In this document: piece by piece, positions 1 to 11,161 of the stretch
Numbering within the stretch: position 1 is the first letter of the stretch
How the letters are laid out: the number at the start of each line of letters is the position of its first letter
Assembly (NCBI GenBank): GCA_002205965.3
Contig: NADL03000099.1
Span: 124,001-188,000 of the forward strand
Direction: 5' to 3'
Length of the DNA stretch: 64,000 bases
DNA from: Kappaphycus alvarezii
Lineage: Eukaryota > Rhodophyta > Florideophyceae > Gigartinales > Solieriaceae
Made by a program: the position numbers and the translations under genes
The notes under the pieces: model-generated
What the model saw: the letters and a program-made list of their open reading frames with translations, nothing else
Databases searched by the model: none
Told to the model about the DNA's origin: nothing

Positions 1-1290
1 AAGGAAAACCACCCTCGCTACTAGTTACTCTCCTCCACCGGTCGCGTACAAGGAAAGCAATTCATGAGCGCCGGATTGTTCCGTATCAGAAGAGATCGAC
101 CCATTTATTTCAACGAAGGAAGAGCAAGAAAAGCGAGGAAACAAGAGAAGGAGAACCAACAATCGAGTAGATTGAAAAGCGATGGCAGAGAAGAACACAT
201 GATAGAAGGCTAAGTACTGAAGAAGCACACAGAGAAATCTAAACATGGCGGATGAAGTCTTGAATCCTGAGTAACTAGGGAGCGGCGCTGCTGCCTTCTG
301 GCTCCCTCATCCTCCGCTCGCGCTTCTGGACGGACAAGGAGTTGAGACTAGGACGCTGCTTCCTGCGCTTTCCTGCAGTCGCGAGCACGCCTTCCGGACC
401 CCTAAAACGGAAATGAATGAAAATTACCTCCGACAACAAGTACGCAGGGCGCCGGGAATGAATGGAATAAAAACTCATCTGAGAAAAGTCGGGAGAGGAA
501 CTGACAGGCTTGCATACTGTGCAGTCAAAAGATTAAACGGGAAATAGAATCGTGAAACTCTTGACGGGGAGTGGAATTACCGAGCCTAGCGCGTGGGTGG
601 CAAGGCGGCGGAATAAAAGTACGCCTTCGGGTCCGAGGGCACCGTAGATTTCGAGGCCGACTGGAATAAGTAGTATATCGGAGGAACGGCAAACTTCCCC
701 GTAGTGTGAATGTTTGGACCACTCGACGAGGGCTTCCGCGACGGCTCCATACGGGGTGCCCTGTTGGACTCGGGACTGTACGAGAGAATGGGCGACAGTA
801 ACATCCAAGGCTAGATCGCTGTGGTCGAGGCCTTAAGCTCCTGGAATGTAAACGTCAACACGAAGCACCGAAGGCGAAGGAGCAGAGGTGGAGCTCGATG
901 GAAGGGGTTGTTGGAGAATGTGGGGCCTCCGGGCGTATACCGGCTGTTTTACAGCACCTCGGTCGTTCGCACGACGGAGCTTGAAAGGTTGAGTATGTTG
1001 AGAAGTTGAGTGTGGGCTGGGGTCTGTGGTAGATGTCGTGGTATGGGAGTTGTCTTGACGGGCTACGTTGACGAGAAGGCCCAATAGGTATATAATCATC
1101 TTTACTTTACTAGGTAGGACGGTAAGAGCCGGAGTTCGTTATTATCTTGTGGCGCATCTGGCCCAAAATGAGTAGGAGGGCGTGTCACGGCCAGTTTTGT
1201 GTCGCAGGACGGTCCACTTCGCTATTTGATTGGCCTGGTGTGCTCGATCAGTATACAGTACTACTGTACACTGTACGAGCGGGAAGTTGC
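1..1290 (+). mobile_element. Gyp-A2: 3' fragment of a Ty3/gypsy element
   Basis: The window opens inside the C-terminal tail of a gypsy integrase (the module after the catalytic core). A roughly 1.1 kb 3' region and the start of the 3' LTR (from 1183, beginning TGTCACGG) follow. Positions 1-1180 match 12273-13440 of Gyp-A1 with only scattered differences, so the two copies are closely related. The LTR breaks off near 1290, where copia-like sequence begins. The fragment is broken and incomplete. Like Gyp-A1 it carries an antisense ORF (about 533-808, minus) in the region between pol and LTR. Confidence 0.8.
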
Positions 1291-1295
1291 GCCAG

Positions 1296-1620
1296 AGTTG
1301 ATAAAGACGTAGCCACTCCTCGGTTTGCGATCTAGTTTATCATCCGGAGAATTTGAATCTGTAAAACTATGGATTAGATTTTTATCCTTGTGGTAAACCG
1401 TGCCTTTACCGCGGTTCCCTTTTGGATACCGAAGAACAGTCTTAGCCGCAATCCAATGACACTGACACGGGTCTTTCATGTGCCGGGAAAGCGAGGAACA
1501 ATCAAGTTCGATGTCTAGACGGGTCGTATTTGCTAGATGCAGAAGAGAGCCCACAAGTTCTTTCGATACAGGGATAGTGTCCTGGGCCCATAACCTGTTG
1601 AAAACGTTACCCACTGAGCC
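1296..1620 (-). mobile_element. Ty1/copia fragment, RNase H region
   Basis: The minus-strand translation holds a stretch typical of the end of copia reverse transcriptase and the start of RNase H: a short R-L-D-I-E-L run, then A-K-T-V-L-R-Y-x-K-G, then S-x-T-D-S-N-S and R-S-G-Y-V-F-I. Only this part of pol is present. It abuts the broken LTR of Gyp-A2 and has no LTRs of its own. It is an old, incomplete fossil. Confidence 0.6.
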
Positions 1621-1818
1621 ACATGCGCTGGCTTTATTGTGAATCTGAGCGGACCACAACACATATATATCAACAACCCCCCCACTCAGGAGCATTACCT
1701 CAAGATGCTTGTCGAGGGGTTCAGGACTTACACAGAACAATAAAGTAACGCTCAGAACAAATGCCCAACTCAGTGCACCCAGCGGAGTTCGGACCCTCGA
1801 CCACAACGGCAACGTCAA

Positions 1819-2213
1819 CTAGGCCCATAACATATTAAAAGTGAACTCGGTCTGCTCAGACACACGCCCCGCAGAGGAGGTTCAAAATTTTACTTTGTTC
1901 ACGATTGGTACCAAGTACGGCTTAAGTAGGCATAGAACTATCAGTAAATGTCAACTGCATTGCAAGTCGAAGTGAATCATGCTGGTCCCGGATGCTGTAG
2001 CATCCTGCTACCAAAAGTGCTGATCAAGCTTGATTAGTGCTTGCTGCAAGGTATTAGATCAAGTTGGGAAACACTTGTGTACATCATGGTAACTTTCAGT
2101 ATCTGATAGCTAACAAGTGCATTTTTCCAGTTACGGGGATGAATAATACAACTTCATACAGTGGAGTCAATGTCTAATCAGGAATCATCTAGACACGAAA
2201 CATTACGTGACAG
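1819..2213. other. Intergenic, no feature seen
   Basis: There is no convincing ORF or repeat here. The stretch lies between the copia scrap and the candidate gene starting at 2214. Confidence 0.4.
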
Positions 2214-3013
2214 TTGAGGTCGGATTCCATAAACTGCAACAGGCTGAAACTCGTTTTGAAGAAAGAAGATGGACCATTTTTGCGTCGGACAAGCAAAAGT
2301 TGGGATGAAGTGTTGGGTGGGAAAAGTACAAAAACGAAATCAGATTCTACACACAAATTAACTTATCCACTTAGTCCTCCAACTTTCGCAGTTTCTGTCA
2401 GAGAAACTCAAGAGGGAAAACGATTGCGCTTTTCGAAGAAGAGACGGAGAGTTTCTAGGACAAGCGAAGATTTGAATAAGGTACAGGGAAAACACTGGTG
2501 AAAGATGTATGGGCCAGGTGAAGATTGGTGCGGAACATTATACAAGTGACTCAGATTCTTTTTTCCAGCTGAAGTATGACAGGCGCAAAAAGGTAAAGAA
2601 CAAGGTTGGGCCGGAAAAGGATAGAAGATTGGGATTCGAAGGCATCCAGGAGATTATTTGCAGGGTAGATCTCGGAAAACACGAAGGAAGCGTCATCGAG
2701 AAAAAGTCGGGAAAAAGAAGGCGAATGAAATGCTTTGGTTTGGGAAGTCCAAGGACAACAAATGTCAGGAGCGATGGAAGTAGATGGGATGGGAGATGAC
2801 AGGCAGGAAGAGGTGTTTTCAAGCGCTGAAAAGGAGCGTAGTTCGTTGAAGAGAGAGGAGAGGGATAAGTCAGTACGGGATATAATGTGGATGAATAGAA
2901 AAATAAGTAGAGACTTACGAAAGGAGTGTGTTTCTGCTTCCTGGAAGAAGGTTTTGAAAGGGCGGAAGAGACTAAAAGTGACTGTTGATAAGAGTGAAGG
3001 GGTTAGAAGGTAA
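2214..3013 (+). CDS. Candidate basic protein gene with one likely intron; function unknown
   Basis: I do not recognise this protein. Three consecutive ORFs in three frames (2214-2501, 2509-2799, 2735-3013) share a lysine/arginine-rich, low-hydrophobicity composition. The first two are joined in phase by a plausible intron at 2481-2568: donor AAG|GTACAG, and acceptor TTCTTTTTTCCAG|CTG with a good pyrimidine tract, 88 bp, phase 0. The junction from the second to the third ORF needs a second intron or is a frameshift; I found no convincing splice pair. The predicted protein would be nuclear-like (KKRRR, KSGKRRR stretches). It could instead be a decayed element ORF. Confidence that it is a real gene is low. 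Confidence 0.3.
2481..2568 (+). other. Likely spliceosomal intron
   Basis: It starts GTACAGGG and ends with a pyrimidine run plus CCAG. Its length and phase bring the ORF at 2214 into frame with the ORF at 2509. Confidence 0.35.
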
Positions 3014-4334
3014 TGAGGGAGCCTAATTGATAATTGGGTGGTTCAGTCATTAAGTTTGATTTGCTTCTTCACAAATTCGGTTATGTAGGTCAACACCAAA
3101 AAAAACTTTTTGTCGAGCTACGGGTGGGTACAAGCTCAGTTCAGCTATTTCGAATGACACGAATTTTCAGGCAGAGATGACTAGCTAGTCATATTTTCCT
3201 GTCCTTTAGTATCAGGGTGCTGCATGTTAGGAGAATTGAGCCGAGGACTTGTGCTGCACAGTGTTTAAATCTCACGCATGCTTCTGGCGCGTGTCAATGA
3301 TATTGAGACGCGTGCAGTACTGACGCTCTGTTTACAGTTCAACATATAAGCAAGACACTGCCCAAAATACGGGCACGTGTCAAGGACATTGGATTTATAC
3401 GGAGGAGAAGCTTCCAAGAAGCTGTGCGCATATGCATTTAAGTTCGTCTGTTTTTCATTTTGATCAAACTTGTTTAGCCACAATCTCTACACTGAAATAT
3501 AGGTGACAAGTTTTTTTTAAGATGAGTGGACGTGTAGGTCCGCACACATATGCCCTGATGCATATGTGACGGATTATTCTGCAGTTAGGGTCTTAAGTAC
3601 ATTCTTTTTGCGTGCTGTTACAAGCATGACGTAGACAGGATAATTGCGTTAATCTAGTCACAGCAACCTGCACTTATATAAAGGGTTGGAGAAACAAAGC
3701 AGAATGTAGTAGAGGAGAAGTTTGGGTCACAAGACTCAACAGCACCAGAATTTTACTAGGAGAACGTAGATTCTGCGTTTTACATAACAAACTTGATATA
3801 AGCTTTGATATAGTCATATCAGTCGGTTTCCAAAGGGTCTAGTAGTAAATGGTAAGGAAAAGAATTTGACTCGGATCGCATCGAAAATACTTAGCGTGGG
3901 GTCGATGCGTGTTCTCAAATATTTTGGTGCCAAACTACCCGAATATAGTACTTGTTACCTTTTTCAGTCTAGAATTCATCCAAAGTCCAAAAAAAATCCC
4001 TGATTTTAGATGCTGTGATCGGCGATAGGCCGGAAAAACTATAACCAGTACCGTCAAGCTCGTCTCTGTTCGTTTATAAAAGCGTCCTGGTATCCATACG
4101 CAAATGTCAAAGTACCGGAAGGCAGATAATAAGTAGTTCATTTGCTCGATCATCGCCAACTAGGAAAACTATAATATTCATCAAGACCAAGAGGCCGCAA
4201 GAAAGGGATAGTAATGTACGGGGGACTGTCCATGACTTTGACAAGTTAAATATCTGAACATTTTTGGTTGTTTGCTTTCAGTTTTGCCTACAACTTTACT
4301 GGCCTTACGGACCTTATTTTGTCAAAGCATTGAA
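3014..4334. other. Intergenic, no gene seen
   Basis: Only short shadow ORFs are present (for example 3265-3483 and 3935-4159, minus). They lack family motifs. Confidence 0.4.
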
Positions 4335-4480
4335 TTACTGCTGCCTCAGACAGTTTTAGAGATAAGTTCCTTCCCCATTACGCTGTAGGTATACCCTTTT
4401 TGAGTCGATTGCGGTTGTCTGGAAAACCATGGGATAGGTCGGAAATATCTTCCAACAGTAAAACACCCAAACGTTTCCCC
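4335..4480 (+). mobile_element. 5'-truncated LINE 3' end
   Basis: The last codons of a LINE ORF appear degraded. They are followed by the family 3' UTR (CCTTCCCCATTACGCTGTAG, then a GATTGCGGTTGTCTGG stretch), ending in the terminal motif GTAAAACACCCAAACGTTTC plus a C run at 4458-4480. It matches copies at 16649-16889, 52898-53057 and, inverted, 18273-18412. Confidence 0.7.
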
Positions 4481-5728
4481 GTTTTAGAGATATAAGGAAT
4501 TCACCAATCCCTTAGTCGGCGTTGGCAGAAACTTCGAACGCTGCTTGTCTGCTGGCTCGCATCCCACCGACTTTCTGGTAGACTGTTGCTGTTGCTAGCA
4601 TTCGACATCAATGATTAGTACATTGCTTCGACCATCGGTACATGTATTTAATATGACATGCAGATATGTAACTCCGAATGGGTCTCAGCCAATCCATACA
4701 TTTCAATAAAGACACCCCCTTTTACCCCTCCCTTAGTGAGTCGATTGGGTATATTTTTTGGAGTCTTCCAGTAGAATAGATACTTTGCAGAATCTACTTG
4801 GCTCTGATCTAGAGGATGGAAAATGTGAAGGGTAGATTCATTATGATGTTATTGAGAATCTCTTTAGGTGTCTTTTATTAAGTCTGTCTCCTCCACGAAA
4901 AGAAGTTTTATGTATTTTATGGTATTTTTGGTCGTATGAGAATTAAAAAGTAGCAAAAAGTCTATACAAGCTGCGTGCATTTTTCCACTATCGGAGAGCA
5001 TGCAAGTAATGTGTCACATCGAGACTAGAACCGTTCGTTCTGATCTCAGCCCCTGAAGCAAGGTGGAAGAGCTGGCCCATTCTTGTGCGTTGAGGAGATC
5101 ATTGTCTCTTCTTTCATCTTCACTGAACCTTTCTAGCCGTAGGAACCGACAACAGCACTTGAGTCGCTTGCAACACTTACCCCTAGGGAAGGGGGTGTTC
5201 ATGAAGACGCCAATTATATTTTATCATAGACTCGCGGTGTGCATGATTGGAGACGGATTGTCCGGCAATATGGTGATTTCGGGATGATGGGATTTAGGGA
5301 TTGTGAATGTTGCACACTGGCGTCAAAAGCCGAGGCTTTGATTCATTGAAGCTCATTGTACAAGTAGCGAGGGGTAACAGTGAGGGATATGAGTTGATCA
5401 TCACCCGAGGGCGGCAGTTGGTGGGTGGGCGGTGCAATGAAAGGCGGAGGATACGAACGCAATGATTACGAGGATTGGATCAGCAGCAGTAACCAGTGGC
5501 CTTGTATTGAAATTTGAACTTGTTTGGATTGCATGTGTGTACGTACGGTGCTCGCGATGGAGGGAAGAAGTGGGGGAGATTTCGTGGGGAGCAGTTTAAA
5601 CAGTGCTGCTGCTTTGCAAGAAACTTGCTGCTCAGAAGGGATGTTCAGTACGTACAGTACACTTGTCGAACAGTGGGCACCGTCTAAGAGTGCGAAAGAA
5701 AAGGTACCTGAGTGACGAAGATGCTGTA
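4481..5728. other. Intergenic, nothing assignable
   Basis: Several short ORFs on both strands (for example 5063-5287 and 5524-5715) lack recognisable motifs. This stretch is the 3' flank of the serine protease gene. Confidence 0.4.
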
Positions 5729-5734
5729 TTTATT
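5729..5734 (-). terminator. Poly(A) signal of the serine protease gene
   Basis: Reading AATAAA on the minus strand, it lies about 35 bases after the stop codon of the protease ORF. Confidence 0.55.
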
Positions 5735-5768
5735 AATGAGAAAGGAGAGGGAATCGAGAGAAACCCTA

Positions 5769-7382
5769 CTAGTCTGAAAAATTGCAAATACCCGTTATGG
5801 ATAGATTGCCACTGACAACAGTTTGCCTACCACTACCCCCCCTGGTGAAGTGCGCATCTTCGACAGGTCTACGACTGTTATTCGAAGCGCAATCCAAAAA
5901 TACGGTGGAGCCGGATGGGCAGTCCACGGAACAAGAGATCCCTTTTGGCCGGTTACCTCTCACGACGCACGATCGACCAGCACATGTCAAACTTCCAACA
6001 CCGGCAGAGTTTGCGTTTCCACCCATGGATAGAGTCACTCGCACATCGTTACCACACTGCACGGATGTCAAAAGAGGATATCTGCAGTACCCTCCCCTGT
6101 TGTTGGCGCTACCTGATGCTCTGGATTCCCACTGACGGCTGACTGGGTCGTACCTCACGAAGGAAGATTCGTCCTCTCCACAAGAATTGGACTGCCATGA
6201 CAGCGCGATGTTCTTTCCGAGGCCTCTGCAGTATGCGTCTGCAGTTGCCTGCAAATCAGCATACTTGCGCGTGCCCCAGATACGTCGTGCATACCCCCTA
6301 ATCCGCACGTGCACATCGGTGGCTGTACCAAAGCCTTCGACGTTGAACCTTACACCCTGATTGAATGTTGGAATCACAGGAGGAGGAGCGAATGAGCTCA
6401 CAAACTCGCGAATCTCCCTATCGGCAATTTTCGTGTACACACCTGGGAAATTGGGCAAGGCGCATCCAATCCCCCAGCTTACCAAACCTGTGAGTAGGGC
6501 ATTCCCAATTCCTCCGGTAATTGGGCCACCAGAATCACCTTGACAAGAGTCCCTACCACCGGACAGGAAGCCAGCACAGAACATTCTAGGTGTGATGTCG
6601 CCGTTATAAGAGCTGGCACTATTGCACAGACTCTCATCAATGACAGGAAGTTGCAACGCATGGAGATCAGTCGGTGATGGTCCTCCCAAAGATAGTCTAC
6701 CCCAACCGGTAACGAGGAGTCCCTCATTGTGCCTTGGCTGGCTGATCGCCAGATCCACATATTCAGCTACGGCCGAGCGTCCAATCCGGATAACAGCAAC
6801 GTCATAGTCAAACGTGAATGGATTGTACTTGGGATGTACCGATATGCTGTGTATGGGGAAGCGCTGTCCAGATCCGTCGAGGCGTCGAGTGTTGATGAGT
6901 ACCTGTACTTCTCTTGTCGTCCTTCCCTCAACACAATGTGCAGCGGTAACGATATGTTCGCTGGAAATAACAGCGCCTCCACAGAAATGGGCGATCATAT
7001 TATTTGAGATTGTTGCCCAAACTAAGGAAACCTGAAATGGATTATCCCATTCACCAGCCGTTCTTCCATTCACGATACGAGGCTGAATAACTCTTTGCAC
7101 AATTTGCCGTGCCTCAGTCACAGATCTTGCAATGCTCGAAATCGAGTCCAGACCCACTCGCAACTCACGTTCCAAAACTTGGTACAGGGCTGGATTCATC
7201 CCCGGACTCATGGCACGCAATTCCTCGGTAATGATACGTGCGCCAGAGGATCTCGAAACCGCTCTCGCCGTAGGTCGATTCAATAGTGACGAAGAGTCAT
7301 TGGCAGGAGCACTTTCCACGAACGGTACAAAAATGCACAGCAACACACATATCAAAAGCGATACACATGTTTTGGCAATCAT
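5769..7382 (-). CDS. Secreted trypsin-like serine protease (S1A) with Cys-rich C-terminal domain
   Basis: An intact 537-residue ORF. Residues 1-25 form a signal peptide (hydrophobic ICVLLCIFVPFV, cleavage near ESA-P). A propeptide of about 77 residues follows, with activation after R102 before I-V-N-G (103-106). The triad is H149 in TAAHC, D194 in DYDVAV and S284 in GDSGGP. D278, six residues before the serine, predicts cleavage after Arg/Lys. SWG and PGVYTKI also match trypsin. The catalytic domain ends near residue 332. About 200 further residues (roughly 340-537), with around a dozen cysteines and no family I recognise, form a second domain, perhaps for binding. The zymogen layout implies secretion and proteolytic activation. 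A TATA box lies about 235 bases upstream and a poly(A) signal downstream. There is no intron. This is the best-supported host gene in the window. Confidence 0.93.
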   Translation of the reverse strand: MIAKTCVSLLICVLLCIFVPFVESAPANDSSSLLNRPTARAVSRSSGARIITEELRAMSPGMNPALYQVLERELRVGLDSISSIARSVTEARQIVQRVIQPRIVNGRTAGEWDNPFQVSLVWATISNNMIAHFCGGAVISSEHIVTAAHCVEGRTTREVQVLINTRRLDGSGQRFPIHSISVHPKYNPFTFDYDVAVIRIGRSAVAEYVDLAISQPRHNEGLLVTGWGRLSLGGPSPTDLHALQLPVIDESLCNSASSYNGDITPRMFCAGFLSGGRDSCQGDSGGPITGGIGNALLTGLVSWGIGCALPNFPGVYTKIADREIREFVSSFAPPPVIPTFNQGVRFNVEGFGTATDVHVRIRGYARRIWGTRKYADLQATADAYCRGLGKNIALSWQSNSCGEDESSFVRYDPVSRQWESRASGSANNRGGYCRYPLLTSVQCGNDVRVTLSMGGNANSAGVGSLTCAGRSCVVRGNRPKGISCSVDCPSGSTVFLDCASNNSRRPVEDAHFTRGGSGRQTVVSGNLSITGICNFSD

Positions 7383-7615
7383 TGTGAATGTTGTGAATTG
7401 ATCGTATTTTCCAGTAGGGGATGAACTCTTGCACCGAGTCTGGGGGTGCGTTGACGTTGGATGCTCTCGGCTTTGAAAATAGTCGACAACTTTTGCCGTT
7501 TTCGGTGGAGAACACCAAAGCGTGAACAGGAGGGAACAACTCTAGGCCTTGACGTCCGATACTTTGCATTAGATCATTCCGCTGGAGAAATAGTAGTCGC
7601 CCAGCCTAGTTATGG

Positions 7616-7624
7616 TTTTATATA
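7616..7624 (-). promoter_or_regulatory. TATA box of the serine protease gene
   Basis: It reads TATATAAAA on the minus strand, about 235 bases before the ATG. This would give a 5' leader of roughly 200 bases. An ATG at 7567-7569 in the leader opens an out-of-frame upstream ORF that overlaps the main start and could dampen translation. Confidence 0.5.
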
Positions 7625-7698
7625 GACCGCAGGAGGAACCTAAAACCCCTCAGGGCCCTTCGGAATGCTGACCTCATTGATCAGAGAGCTACAACATT

Positions 7699-7811
7699 TT
7701 CAGTCTTGTTGTCAATACCAGTCGTCTCCCAAACTGCGAACATTCCTTGATGGATATTTGCCCGGCTCCTTACGCTGCTCGATGCAATGCGTTTTTGACA
7801 ACAAGACTGAA
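7699..7811. repeat. Perfect 17-bp inverted repeat with 79-bp spacer
   Basis: TTCAGTCTTGTTGTCAA (7699-7715) and its exact reverse complement (7795-7811) could form a stem-loop or be the ends of a tiny inverted-repeat element. It lies upstream of the protease promoter. No flanking direct duplication is obvious. Confidence 0.7.
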
Positions 7812-8771
7812 GTATTTACAGCAAATGTTCCCGCCACTATGACGTTCCAGAATTACGGATCTAGCCTGCACACTTTTCAATAGCACCGCACTCAAATTCT
7901 CTTTCCCCACGACTGAGCCGCTGGACGGCGAAGAAACTTTGAGACGGCAAGGTGCCGTGTTGTTGTTGACATAAAGGCATAATGAAGATGCTTTGGCTGT
8001 AAAACATAAACAATACAAGGCGTCGATAATTCCTGTCGCGACCTCGCTGTGGGATTACGGAGGCATAGTCCAAATTCACGCCTGCAATTCTTTAAAGAAA
8101 TAGCTGAGTGAGTCTACCGTTCCACACAATTGGGTCATTTACAACTGAGCTGATAATCGACAGCAACCTCTTTCAGATACTCGCAATTACCTGTATTCAA
8201 ACTTTTACTCTCCGTACATAGGACAGTTGTCAAACACGTTTCTACTAGGGACAAAGTGCCGTAGAACCAACTAGTATTATGATAGATTTTTGTTAAGGAC
8301 ACATCAGAAAGTAGACTTTGAGAATACAGTACGGAACTGTACTGTACTTTCGCTACCTGCACACTCCTGGTCATGACCACCTTGAGTGTACCATCAATCA
8401 CACATCCCCACTCCAGTTCTCTACCAACACGGCTGCTTGTGTAGCGATGGTATTGGACTGCACCTCAACTGTTCCTTCCGGTAGTATGGTACAAGTTTGT
8501 ATGCTGCATGGGTAGAAATGTGCGATTCGGTACCTCTGAATAAGGCTCAGAAAGCGATCAATGAATCTACAGCCCAATCTTGGAACCTAATCAATCAATG
8601 ACTCTTCAACTAATATATAATCATCTTTACTTCATGTATTATGAGACTCTTAACTACTGGTGCAAGCAATGATGCGATCACAATAGTCCTTTGATCTTAT
8701 AAAAAGGTAAACATGCGTGTGCCCTGCACCAATGCTGTATACCGGGTACAGTACTGTACGTGCCCCACGGT
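7812..8771. other. Intergenic
   Basis: Short shadow ORFs only. Around 8320-8350 there are GTACTGTAC-type palindromic words like those in the Gyp-A LTR. TATATAATCATCTTTACTT near 8614 also occurs near 1088. Confidence 0.4.
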
Positions 8772-8816
8772 GGGGAAAAGGTTTTGGTGTTTTACTCTTG
8801 CAAGATATATCAGATC
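8772..8816 (-). mobile_element. LINE 3' tail, split by Gyp-A1
   Basis: GGGGAAAAGGTTTTGGTGTT followed by the CTTGCAAGATATATCAG stretch is the inverted 3' terminus of the LINE family. It continues after Gyp-A1 at 13724-13745 (ATCTATCCCACGGT). This marks the Gyp-A1 insertion point. Confidence 0.65.
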
Positions 8817-9100
8817 TGTCGTGCGAGTTTTGTGTCGCGCGACGGTCAGCGTCGCTAGTTGATTGGCCTGGTGTGCTCGTACAGTATACAGTACTACGGT
8901 ACAATGTACGAGCAGTAATTGGGCTCGTACAGTGTACAGTAGTAGTGTACACTGTACTTGCACTGTACACGAGTAGAAAACCCAGACCGGGCCGCCCCTA
9001 TAAGAGGACGAGAGGGCTGCCGGAGTCTAGGGGAAGGATAGGCAGGTTCCGCTAGGCCGAAACAGAAAAAAGAAGAGTAAACAGAAAAACAAGCATTACA
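8817..9100 (+). repeat. Gyp-A1 5' LTR
   Basis: It starts TGTCGTGCGAG and ends ATTACA. It contains CCCCTATAAGAGG as a likely TATA region, and upstream of that two clusters of GTAC-centred palindromes (about 8879-8980). Confidence 0.8.
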
Positions 9101-9321
9101 TGTTACCGCATCCAAGGTCGACTATGAACATGAACGATTCCCCGAGACCCCACGTTTCCTTCAACGGTTTCCCTTCTTCCGACGTCGCGCGCTTCCTTTT
9201 CCCGTACGAGAATGTAGTCATGCGCGGGAAAAGCAACGAGGAAAAGGCGCTCTAGATCCTTTACCACCTCGAGGGCGCGGCGTTTAAGCGTTACTACGAG
9301 GCCTTTGCGGGAGACGGAGCG

Positions 9322-9861
9322 TTGTCGGAGAAGGCGAAAGACTATTCGACCGTTAAAGCCAAGCTCATCGAGGAGTTTGGGAAGACCCCAAAGCCGGAAG
9401 AAGAATTGCAGAAGGCTATCAACGCTAGGTTGGACCCGAAAGATCTAACGGGCTCCCTGGCGCAGTTGGACGCTCTATACAAGAGAGTTGAATTCAATGA
9501 TACCGCTTGGTTCGGCCTGCGTCGGAATTCAGTGGCTGAAACTCAAGACATGGCGCAGTTTTTGATTTTTAGAGCCCCTGCGGACTACAAGGGGCTCAGG
9601 GGGGCAATAACGGACTTAGTAAGTGGAAATAAGACGTTCTACAGAGAAGAAAATCATGGAGCACCATCAAGAGAATCGCCGAAGAAGATCCTCCAAAGGC
9701 CGGATGCTCGTAGTTTTTACCATCTGGAAAACAAGTTGGATAAGTTGGAAGACCAATTCGCTGAACTATCGTTGCTCATGAAGAAGCAATTCGACAATTG
9801 GCCGCCAATGAAGACGGATGCGGATTATTTTTGCAGCTATTGCACCCAAAAAGGCCGCTGA
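9322..9861 (+). pseudogene. Gyp-A1 gag remnant
   Basis: Its sequence pattern (a repeated L-I-E-E-F style helix-rich region, A-I-N-A-R-L-D, then L-I-x-R-A-P) aligns by eye with the gag of Gyp-B1 at 47378-48580. It would encode the capsid-type structural protein. It is a broken fossil. Confidence 0.6.
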
Positions 9862-10422
9862 GCGAGCCGTTGCCCGCATAATCTGCATAGAGATACACGC
9901 TGTACAATTTTTGGGAGAAGAGTAACTTCGGAAGCAACATGATGGTCCAAGAACCCTCGTGGTGATGATCAGCGAGGAGGAGTTGCTAGGGTCCGGTCTG
10001 AGTCTGGAGAAGAGTTGAAAATGAAGAAGCCGAAGGACGATGACAAGGTCGCCGTTGTTCAGGAATCTCGCAAAAAAGACTTTGTTGCCGCCGCGAAAAG
10101 AGATGCGGACGGGAAGGCACTCCCGAAGCAGAGGACGGAAAAATTGATTGATCTTGATTCGATCTTGAACAAGGCCCCTGCTAATCGTCCGCCGGTGATG
10201 GCTCCAGCCCCAAGGAAGAAAACTAAGAGAGGAAACCGCAAATCGAAGAAGAAATCCGGTGGACTTCAGGATCATGTAAGGAAGTATAACGTGATCGCTG
10301 AACTGGCTTCCTCTGCCACGGGAATGAGTTTCTGGCAACTATTGCGCGGGGATGCCGAGGAGGCCAGAAAGGTTTTAAGGATATTTTTATCCAAGAGGTT
10401 ACCGGCTACACAGGCGTCGATG

Positions 10423-10560
10423 GTTTACTCTTCAGGAGGTCCACGGCGACTCAAGGTAGTAGCTATGAAGTTGTATGGAACGGAGACTCATGCCCTTTTG
10501 GACACGGGTGCAGTTCCTAACCTGATCTCTTGGGACCTCTGCAAGGGGCCTCACCCCGAC
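10423..10560 (+). pseudogene. Gyp-A1 aspartic protease remnant
   Basis: A retropepsin-type active-site signature, A-L-L-D-T-G-A, followed by V-P-N-L-I-S, marks this region. It lies between gag and reverse transcriptase as in other gypsy elements. Confidence 0.6.
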
Positions 10561-11161
10561 GGAAACCGATCGTCAGGTGACGGTAGCAGACGGAACTGTC
10601 GCCAAGATCCTTGGTCGTCTAAAAGGAGTGCCGGTGTCGTATGAGTCAATGGTTGTGCATGTAGAGTTCCTGGTGGTCAACAATGCCCCGTTTGATTTTA
10701 TTGTTGGAAGCTCGACTTTGGAAGCTCTCCAGACGCGCATTGATTATGCACTCCAACATGTCACTTTGGTTATTGGAGAAGAAGAGGTTGTGTTGTCATT
10801 CGTCAACGAGCCATCCAGAATCAATAGGGCTCAGACGGACAGTGAGAACTTCATGTCCCCCAAAGGTTCGGACGATGAGGAATCTTTCCACCCTTTCTCG
10901 TCGTCCAGCGAAAGCGATGGTGGGTCGGATACCGAACAAGACCTGGTCTTGGCCATCATTAACAAGGAACCGTACAAGCCTGATCTACCTCGCTCGACCA
11001 AGGCTGAATTTAAGAAGAAGGTAGAGTAGGAGGTGGACCGCTCCGTTCTATTGGCCTCAAAGCTGGAACACCTCGAAGAGAAGATTCAGAAGAAGCTGGC
11101 AAAAAATCTCAAGTAAACGGATGTCAAAGCTTGGGGCATTCATGATCTAGAGCCTGCTCAT

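Noticed and set aside
7297-7569. 90-residue minus ORF overlapping the protease start
   Set aside because: It lies in the 5' leader and overlaps the protease in another frame; at most an upstream ORF.
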